Below the pieces are notes generated by a model that saw only the letters and a list, made by a program, of their open reading frames with translations, was not told the origin of the DNA and made no database searches. DNA of 64,000 nt from Pinus tabuliformis (taxonomy: Eukaryota > Streptophyta > Pinopsida > Pinales > Pinaceae): positions 651,002,871 to 651,066,870 of the forward strand of contig CM062811.1 in NCBI GenBank assembly GCA_031772625.1, written 5' to 3'. This document shows positions 56,787-64,000 of the stretch, in pieces. Made by a program: the position numbers and the translations under genes. Position 1 is the stretch's first letter, and every line of letters starts with the position of its first letter.

Positions 56787-58387
56787 GGATAAATGAGAGT
56801 GCTTCTCCAAGCACACCACAAGGAGGAAATTCAAGTGCATCTTCAAGCACTTGCACACCAAGTGAAAGAGGTAAGAAGTTTAGAAATCTGAGTGATATTT
56901 ATGATGAAGGAATGAATTCCTTATTTGCCTTGTATTGTCATGTTGATGATCCTATTCATTTCGAAGATGCAATTAAAGATAGGAAATGGATAGAAGCTAT
57001 GGATGAGGAAATCAATGGCATAGAGAGAAACAAAACATGGGATTTGGTTGAGCTACCAAAAGGCAAAGAAGTCATTGGTGTGAAATGGGTCTACCAGACC
57101 AAGAGCAATGCTGAAGGCAAGATTGAAAGGCATAAAGCAAGGCTGGTTGTCAAAGGCTACAAGCAGCAGTATGGGAGAGATTATGAGGAGACTTTCGCAC
57201 CGGTTGCAAGAATGGACACCGTGAGAGCAGTGCTGTCCATAGCAGCTCAAAACAAATGGAAAGTCTACCAAATGGATGTGAAATCAGCATTCCTAAATGG
57301 AGTGTTAATGGAAGAGGTCTATGTGGAACAGCCTCTCGGATATGAGAAGAAAGGTGAAGAGCACAAAGTGTGCAAATTGAAGAAAGCTCTTTATGGGCTG
57401 AAGCAAGCGCCAAGAGCATGGTACAGTAGGATAGATTCATATCTATTGGATAATGAATTTGACAAATGTGAAGGAGAACCCACAGTCTACATCAAGGAAA
57501 ATGATGGTAAAATTTTAATTGTTGTCTTATATGTTGATGATGTTATTTTCACAGGTAATGATGATCAGCTCATTGAGAATTTTAAATCAGTCATGAAGGA
57601 TGAATTTGAAATGACTGACATGGGTTTGTTGAGATACTTCTTAGGCATAGAAGTAGATCAAAATGAAAAAGGAATTTTTATATCTCAAGCAAGATATGTA
57701 AATCAAGTTTTGGGCAGATTTAACATGCAAGAATGCAAAGCAGCAATCACTCCCACAGTAATGGGATTAAAGCTCAGCAGAGAGGACAACAGCAAGGATT
57801 TTGATCCTAGCTTGTATAAAAGCATTGTGGGCAGCCTTATGTATTTAACAGCAACTAGGCCTGATATTATGTATGCTGTTAGTTTGATTTCCAGATTTAT
57901 GGAGAGGCCAAAAGAGGTACATTGGCAGACAGCAAAGAGAATTTTGAGGTATGTCAAAGGTACCAAAATGTTTGGAATTCTATATCATGCCTCAGAACAT
58001 TCAGATTTGGTTGGGTACACAGATAGCGATTGGGCTGGAAGTGTAGATGATCGGAAGAGCACTTCCGGTTATGTTTTTAATATGGGTTCTGGAGCCATTT
58101 CATGGGCTTCTAAGAAGCAGTCCATTGTAGCATTATCTACAGCAGAGGCAGAATATGTGGCAGCGACAGCAGCAGCATGTCAGGCAGTTTGGATGAGAAG
58201 GATGTTGAGAAGCTTAGGCCAAGAGCAGGCAAAAGCGACAGTGGTCTTTTGTGACAATAGCTCAGCTATTGCTTTGTCAAAGAATTCAGTGTTTCATAAG
58301 AGAACGAAACACATTGATACAAGGTTTCACTACATCAGAGAATTAGTGAACAATGGAGAAATCGTCCTAGAACATTGCAGGACTTAG
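56735..58387 (+). pseudogene. Copia reverse transcriptase and RNase H
   Basis: It is open in a different frame from the integrase, from 56735. RT begins at W-I-E-A-M-D-E-E-I and has G-V-K-W-V-Y-Q-T-K, A-R-L-V-V-K-G-Y, the T-F-A-P-V-A-R-M block, Q-M-D-V-K-S-A-F-L-N-G and the catalytic Y-V-D-D at 57530-57541. RNase H follows with D-S-D-W-A-G, S-T-A-E-A-E-Y and H-I-D-T-R-F-H-Y-I-R. A TAG at 58385 cuts off the final D-I-L-T-K-P-L segment, which remains readable in the same frame. The enzyme core looks complete. Confidence 0.95.
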
Positions 58388-58480
58388 GAACAGGTTGCAG
58401 ACATCTTGACAAAGCCACTGGTTCAGAAGAGTTTCGAATTTTTGAGAAAATGCTTGGGAATGACCGAACGTGCGGCTGTT

Positions 58481-58495
58481 AAAATTAAAGGGGAG
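58481..58495 (+). other. Polypurine tract
   Basis: AAAATTAAAGGGGAG lies immediately before the right LTR. It primes plus-strand synthesis in LTR elements. Confidence 0.85.
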
Positions 58496-59392
58496 TGTTA
58501 AATTTGTAATTTCAAAACAGCGCGGCAGTTTTGGAAAACCGCCCGGTCTTCCCCGCACCGCCATTTGCAAATGGTTGTTTCCGTATGAAGGGTGCCGCTG
58601 CAATCAAGCTCCGCCACGCGTCTCTTGTACGACGCCCAAAACCGCTTTCCCCAGACGGTAAAGGTCGTTTGGTTTGCCCGAGGAGGGTGTGCGAACCACG
58701 TCGGATCAGCTGGGCGCGCGATCTCCACCGTCGATTTCCCGAATGTGCATTCTGCTTGCGTCAAATCACATCTTGCGTGGAGTGAAAGACTTTTGCATTG
58801 ACCGCCGAGAAGGGAATTCAGTGTCTTTAATGTTTTACGTAGTTTTTAGGTGGAGGCTTTAATTTTGGTGATGGGCATACATCCCATATATTTTTTATAT
58901 ATGTTTTATGTAGATTTAGGTGAGGCCCTTTAATATAGTTATGGGCATGCATACGTTATATTTTTTTATGTTTTCATATATGTGTTATGTAAGTTTTTTT
59001 TGTGTGCGTGGTATGTATGGTGGCTGCGCAAAGCAGTGTGTGTAATTTTTGGTGCACAGCAGTGCGAGATTTCCAAAAGAAACAGGGGCTGTAATGTTTT
59101 GTTTTTAGCCATTGAAGAACAGAGGACAATTTATGTAATATCCACAGCAGTGGAAAATCTGTGAGAGAAGCAGAGTTTTTTTTTGTGAATCCCTCTTTGC
59201 ACAGAGGAAGAAATATGTAACAGAATGTTTGTTTTAATTAATAGAAATGCTTTGTGACTGTGTTGTCTTCTGAGTCAATTTGTTTTAAAAGCTTCCCTGT
59301 GTAAAGATCCTGGATAGAGGAAACAGAGCATTGTCTCTGTGGTGGTTAGTTTGTTGGTTTTTGGTATTTTCTCCATTGAAAAATACCCAACA
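58496..59392 (+). repeat. Right LTR of the young copia element
   Basis: 897 bp, paired with 53241-54136. All 11 base differences are transitions. Confidence 0.95.
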
Positions 59393-59397
59393 ATGGA

Positions 59398-59445
59398 TTT
59401 AATTCATAAAATTTAAGTGGAACTCATTTTTTTAATAGACGGCCC

Positions 59446-59476
<31 letters not shown>

Positions 59477-60570
59477 TTTATAGGCAACTTATGGATGGCT
59501 GTGTAAGTATTATTTGCCTGTCTGTTTGCATTGTGCAACAACAGATTTTCTGGCCAGAAGCCATAGTCAAAGTGAAATTAAATTGTGAAGCATTCTAAAC
59601 CATCTGCTTTCTGAAATTTAGGTATGGTAGACCATGAGTAGAACCATAAGCAAAGTAGAATTATGAGTCCAATCAATAAGGCCTTGAGCGATGAGATATT
59701 TATGCTTTAAGGGCTTGTCAGAATCTGGACAGAACCGTAATCAAGGTTGAATAGGAGTATAAAAATGATCTCAGGCCATCACCATAAATAAGTGGGTTTT
59801 GCATGATGAGATATTATAGGAAAGAAGGGCTAAATTTAAGCCAGAGAATCAGGTAGATCAGATTTTTTCATGGAACAACAGACGACGATCCGAGTGGCAA
59901 CTTGACAACTTGGTAGAATATATTTCAGTCCCTATGATCTGGGCTGTTTGGGAAAGTATGACTGTCGGGCCTCCTAAAAGGAATAAGAGGAATCCAACTT
60001 GATCTGTTACAATGGAACCTCAGTTTCAGGTATCATTTGAGTAAAACTAAAAAAAATATGTTCAAGAATTATTTTGTGTAAAGGTTCAAGAATCAAATTG
60101 TTTTTATTTTGAGCTACATAAACTTAATTGTCATTGTAGATTCAATTATTTGCATCAGTTGTTTGCCAGAATGGAAGGGAAAAAAAAGGACCATTTGGCA
60201 ACTTGCCAACCAGAGCGTTCAAAGTATAAAAACCCTGTGATAACTGATAAGTAAATGACTATATAAAGGGTTTTGTAGTTGAATTTGAATTTAGTTAATG
60301 GTAGATTTTTGGGAATATTGTGAAATTAGACTAATATGAATGAAGTGAATTATTTGACTTTGCTAATATTTGATTTCAAAATACTTCCCAAATCTACCAT
60401 CAAAATGAATAACAAAGTTTTAAATTCTTCAATGTTATCCCTGGAATTAGACAACGACAACGCCTTTCAAAAATAAAATTTGATAGATGGTCTTGCCTCT
60501 CTTCCTATCCTTTAATTTCCAGGCATACAAAATTGCAGGGATACAAAATTCTAGGGGTTCTTTAAATACT
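59398..60570. other. Spacer, probably intron or intergenic
   Basis: No supported gene. It contains an A27 homopolymer (59450-59476) and scattered short repeats. I looked for upstream Sec61 alpha exons on the minus strand and saw none. Confidence 0.5.
59450..59476 (+). repeat. Poly(A) tract, 27 bp
   Basis: A pure adenine run. It could be a retroposon tail, but nothing upstream is recognisable. Confidence 0.95.
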
Positions 60571-60573
60571 TAC

Positions 60574-60941
60574 AGAAAAAACAATCTTATAACAACGCTC
60601 CAAAATTTCTCCCAAGAAGCGAAACCGCCTCCACATAATCTTTAAGTAATCTTCAGACATGAACAACTTCTCTGTAGAGAAATCAACACCCCTTGTCTTC
60701 ATAGAGTAGCAGTATGAATGAATTTGGAGACAACGGTTGTAGGCCTTTGCATCCATGGCGATAATGAAAGAAAAATTCAGCAATTCTTGTGTCCCTTCAC
60801 CCACAATGAGGCTATCGTGGTATTTGGCTCGGCCCAAGCCACATTCAAGACTGTGATTATTACTGTCCTGTTCATATTAGCTGTTTTTGCCAAAACTGTG
60901 TCTAATTCATCTAGGGGGTTTGGAAGGGGATGGGACAGGAG
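60574..60941 (-). pseudogene. Nucleotide-diphospho-sugar transferase exon (GT77-like)
   Basis: On the minus strand the first half reads L-D-E-L-D-T-V-L-A-K-T-A, R-T-V-I-I-T-V-L-N-V-A-W-A-E-P-N. After a shift near 60815-60830 the second half reads G-E-G-T-Q-E-L-L-N-F-S, I-A-M-D-A-K-A-Y-N-R-C, H-S-Y-C-Y, G-V-D-F-S-T-E-K-L-F-M-S-E-D-Y-L-K-I-M-W-R-R. These blocks are characteristic of plant nucleotide-diphospho-sugar transferase domain proteins (Golgi type II membrane enzymes related to arabinosyl/xylosyl transferases). The exon ends with a good donor, TTTTCT/GTAAGTATT, just before the expected D-x-D region, which is not present downstream in the window. A few codons appear to be missing at the shift, so I call it a pseudogene or damaged exon. 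Confidence 0.75.
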
Positions 60942-61281
60942 CTGGGGCAGGTGCCATTAAAATCTTCTGTACACAAGAAATAGAAAAGACAAAAAAACAT
61001 GGTGCACTAAATTTGTTATGTGCTGAAATATCAGACACAGAGTAGTAATTAATTACCAGAGGCATTGTTTTAACAGATCAGATGGAAAGCACGAAATACG
61101 CGTAGTCTAACAAGGCCGAGGAGTTGTCCGGAAAGTTATGGAAATTCCGATTATATTTAGAGAAAATCTGGTAAGGATTTTTGTAAATCCAGTTGTTAAA
61201 TTTAAAAAATTTAGGTGTCCAGAACGTTTTTGATGGTGTTGAATCTATTTCCACCATAAAAACACGATTGAAACACTGCCT

Positions 61282-61464
61282 TTACAAGTTTTTTGAAATC
61301 ATTTTAGCTGGATTCCCACCACTTTTAGCCGTCTGAGCAATTTCTCCGCCTCGACGACTCCGCACGAAATATCTAGTAAGTGTGCCTGAAACGAAATTGA
61401 GGAGCAACCGCAAAATGGAAAGAGCAAAGAACGTGCTATTGGCATTTGTAGCATTATGCAACAT
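61282..61464 (-). CDS. Possible first exon of the transferase (membrane anchor)
   Basis: A 60-residue frame on the same strand, about 340 bp upstream of the exon at 60574-60941, has a hydrophobic run (F-F-A-L-S-I-L-R-L-L-L-N-F-V) followed by basic residues. This fits the signal anchor of a type II Golgi enzyme. There is no sequence evidence that joins it to the downstream exon, and the plus strand has an overlapping frame of similar length (61382-61600). Confidence 0.25.
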   Translation of the reverse strand: MLHNATNANSTFFALSILRLLLNFVSGTLTRYFVRSRRGGEIAQTAKSGGNPAKMISKNL

Positions 61465-61599
61465 AGTTAATAATGCTAATGTCCATGCACATTTACAAGG
61501 CCAGAGACTCGGAAGGACACACCCACTTTGTTATAAGTTTGGTAATTCCCTCCCTCCTAGCAGCAGAAATGACCCCTATTTGCCAAGTCTATCAGCATA

Positions 61600-62690
61600 A
61601 ACGACTGTGCATGCAATTAAGGCCTTGTTCTATAAATCCATTTCGCCCTGGATTCTTAAATGCCGCAATAGATGCCTTGGATTTTGGAGCACTAATGCTG
61701 CCACTTCACTAACATCATCGCCATATGGAACCCCAAACCCACCCAAAGTTTAAACATTAATATCATTCAATGTCAAGAAGTTACATAATAATGTCATTTT
61801 ATTTTATTTATGCCATGTCTTATTTAAACAAGTTTGTCCGTTCATATTGTTTATAGATTGCTATGAACAAAGTCTCTAGATGACTCAATGACATTAGAGC
61901 TATAAGCATTTTGCACGAGGATGTTGTGCAATATGGTAAATATATATTTATATGTCTTATAATAATAAGAGTATTCAATGTGGTATTGACCATATGTTTT
62001 ATAAATTGTGTTTATTTTAACAGGTTAATGTATGCACTTTTTAAATTATCTTTGGCTCAAATCAAGAGTGATATGTATATTTCTAAATATCTCATATAAT
62101 TATGTCTATCTTAGGTAAATAAAGTGTTTAATATAGGGTTTATTCTCACTAGATTCTCTTTTCAATTTTATTACATTTTTTTGGTTGGAAGGTCTAGTGT
62201 TTTCATGCCAAAAATTTTGCACTAGTCTTTTATCTATTCTAATTAACTTCATATCAAAATGAGGTATCTTATCAATGAAGGCCTATATATATAGGCTATC
62301 TCGTCTAATAGAATATCTTCAAAGGGTTTTCACATTCCATTTATTGATATGGGACAGGACACGTCTTTTAGCAAACAACATTTCCTTAAGATCTTTCTAA
62401 ATCAATGATTATGACAAGATACAATGCGCCAGATTATGGTCATGAGATCAAGTTGTCTTACCAATTTTTCGAAAAACATCCACAAGGTTTCTAACAATAT
62501 GATTACTTGTTTATGAAGTTTTAACTATTACAATGCCTATAATTTTTCTAACAACAATCAAACTCCTAAATTTTAACAAAGACAAAAATAATTGACATTT
62601 AGCTACATTAGGCTTGAATTCAAAGTATTATTTAATGTTTTTATAGATTGATAATGAATAGTTTGGTCAAATAGCTTATGTTCAAGTGAT
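61600..62690. other. AT-rich spacer without genes
   Basis: Only short hydrophobic open frames (for example 61911-62099) from AT-rich DNA. No recognisable repeat ends. Confidence 0.5.
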
Positions 62691-62695
62691 GATAA

Positions 62696-62841
62696 ACCAA
62701 CCTAGATCCATCTCAACTCTGGATCTACCAAGCTCCGAGAGGGATCAAATCTCTTGACATGCAAACCTCTTTTAAAATGAAAAGAGATTTGATCCCTCTC
62801 GGCACTTGGTAGATCTAGTGTTAAGATGGATCTAGGTTGGT
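62696..62841. repeat. 146-bp hairpin (MITE-like) element
   Basis: Two 60-bp arms, ACCAACCTAGATCCATCT... and its inverse, differ at only five positions and are separated by about 26 bp. A possible 4-bp duplication ATAA flanks it (62692-62695 and 62842-62845). It is non-coding. Related degraded copies lie at 46690-46842 and 47795-47996. A transcript would form a stable stem. Confidence 0.8.
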
Positions 62842-62845
62842 ATAA

Positions 62846-64000
62846 TGTATATGTAGTTGACATTGAAATATTTTATTTATAATTCATGTTCTCCACATTA
62901 AAATGTTAAAGCATGCCCCCTCATATTTTTCCGTGTATGCATTCATTTGATTATTTTTATTATTATTATTTTCTAAAATATTACATATCAAATCCATATT
63001 AAGCATTGAAAGAATTACAAATCTCCCTCATACATTGAATTAGCAAGTAGTTGTTAATGGAATAAGAATTCTCTCAATCTTTCTCTCTATATATGTATAT
63101 GTTTCATGTTAAAAACTTTTACTCAAGCATATTGAAATATTTTAATGATAACTCACATTAAACTTTTCTTTGTTATTGATACTTTTAAAATCTTATATAT
63201 CAACTCCATATTAAAAATGAAATAAATTGCACGTCTCCCTAGTTATGGAAAATGAGAATATAAGAATTTTTTTAGTTTAAATTACTTTATTTTTCTATAT
63301 TATGTGATTTAATATGGACATTGAAATATTTTACTTATGATTGACGTAAAATATTTTTTGTTATTAATATATTTTTATTTTAAATATAACAAAGATAAAG
63401 AATTACACATCATAATTTATTTATTTTTACTCATCCCTATATTAAGTAGTGAAAAAATTACATTTCTTCCTCATACTAAAAGGTAATTTTTTTAATACTT
63501 TATATCTTTATATAAATTTATGTAAAATTAAGGTGCAACTTGAAATATTTTAATTATGGACAACATTAATTTCTTTTGTTATTACTATTTTTATTTTTTT
63601 AATTTATAGTATTATTTTATTATTTTTAAATGTCACGTTTAGTGACAACATCTCTCCCATATTGGGTTGTATAGCACCTCTCGACACAACCACTTTCATC
63701 CACCTAAAGGCATTTGGGAGTTCTTTATTACACAATGTCCAACCTAGGTAGGGGTGATGGACCCATATTCTTGCACACTAGATCTCTCTATTGTGGAGTT
63801 AGAATGTTAAAAGAGAATTGGACATGCTTAGGGGCAGTGTCTTAAATGTCTTACTATTGAACAAGACGCAACACCAAAGGAAATTCATCATCAAGAGGTT
63901 GTATAGAAGTTGCCTCTCTAATTTCATCCATAGTATAATTAGCTCAAAACATATCCATCATCATCTAGTCATCCACAACAACATTTGTTATTCTAAAATT
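62846..64000. other. AT-rich spacer with weak repeat similarity
   Basis: No gene seen. The segment from about 63640 (ATATTGGGTTGTATAGCACCTCTCGACACAACC) weakly resembles 7975-8030, pointing to a dispersed, unclassified repeat that runs off the window end. Confidence 0.4.

Larger units (their letters stand above)
53241..59392 (+). mobile_element. Young Ty1/copia retrotransposon, nearly complete
   Basis: The target duplication ATGGA lies at 53236-53240 and 59393-59397. The LTRs are 53241-54136 (896 bp) and 58496-59392 (897 bp), with 11 substitutions and a few run-length indels (about 1.2%). The primer site TGGTATCAGAGC is at 54138-54149 and the purine tract AAAATTAAAGGGGAG at 58481-58495. The interior encodes gag, zinc knuckle, protease, integrase, RT and RNase H in copia order. 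It is disabled by a TAG at 55155, a frameshift near 56735-56786 and a TAG at 58385. It lies upstream of the Sec61 exon at 52506-52624, probably in another intron of that gene. Confidence 0.97.

Noticed and set aside
59450-59476. Poly(A) tract as the tail of a processed gene copy
   Set aside because: No upstream sequence resembles a transcript and no target duplication was found.
1-64000. tRNA, rRNA, snRNA genes or riboswitches
   Set aside because: No cloverleaf, box or conserved rRNA segment was seen by eye. The TGGTATCAGAGC sites are retroelement primer sites, not tRNA genes.

Overview
The window looks like repeat-dominated nuclear DNA from a seed plant with a large genome. A gymnosperm is plausible but unproven. 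It has low GC content, long stretches without genes, nested LTR retrotransposons with tRNA-Met-type primer sites, LINE remnants and small foldback elements. Two recognisable host-gene fragments (Sec61 alpha and a plant nucleotide-diphospho-sugar transferase) are both damaged. I see no bacterial operons, CRISPR arrays, rRNA or tRNA genes, and no intact cellular gene.

Layout. 0-5.6 kb: foldback repeats, a 70-bp tandem duplication, a LINE ORF1 remnant and AT-rich spacer. 5.6-6.9 kb: a small LTR element with a 5-bp target duplication and a rearranged right end (an inverted LTR/primer-site piece joined to a direct LTR end). 9.0-13.2 kb: a decayed LTR element with blocks of degenerate tandem repeats. 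14.6-22.1 kb (minus): a decayed Ty3/gypsy element with gag, zinc knuckles, protease, RT and integrase in order. 22.4-28.3 kb (minus): an older Ty3/gypsy element split by a young 2.9-kb gag-only LTR element (24916-27782, target duplication TTAGT). 30.5-32.0 kb: a solo LTR (target duplication AACAT). 32.1-41.6 kb: a decayed Ty1/copia element split by a 7.4-kb chromovirus-like gypsy element (32333-39707, target duplication ACATT).

41.6-53.2 kb is the most gene-like interval. It holds an unidentified multi-frame coding region (44.0-45.3 kb, minus) and the last three recognisable exons of a Sec61 alpha gene (50.0-52.6 kb, minus), with a LINE fragment in one intron. It is also dense in two-copy tandem duplications, including one of 1069 bp. 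53.2-59.4 kb is a young, nearly complete Ty1/copia element (LTRs about 1.2% different, target duplication ATGGA) broken by two stops and a frameshift. 60.5-61.0 kb is a damaged exon of a sugar-transferase gene. The rest is AT-rich spacer with one well-formed 146-bp hairpin element at 62.7 kb.

The genes here do not form a pathway. The history is one of successive insertion, internal deletion and decay. All 11 LTR substitutions in the young copia element are transitions, and 9 lie at CG or CHG sites, which fits decay of methylated DNA. I found no convincing new cellular system. The least ordinary items are the composite palindromic LTR terminus at 5.6-6.9 kb, the primer-site copy embedded in the LTRs of the gag-only element, and the run of two-copy tandem duplications at 41.4-52.5 kb.
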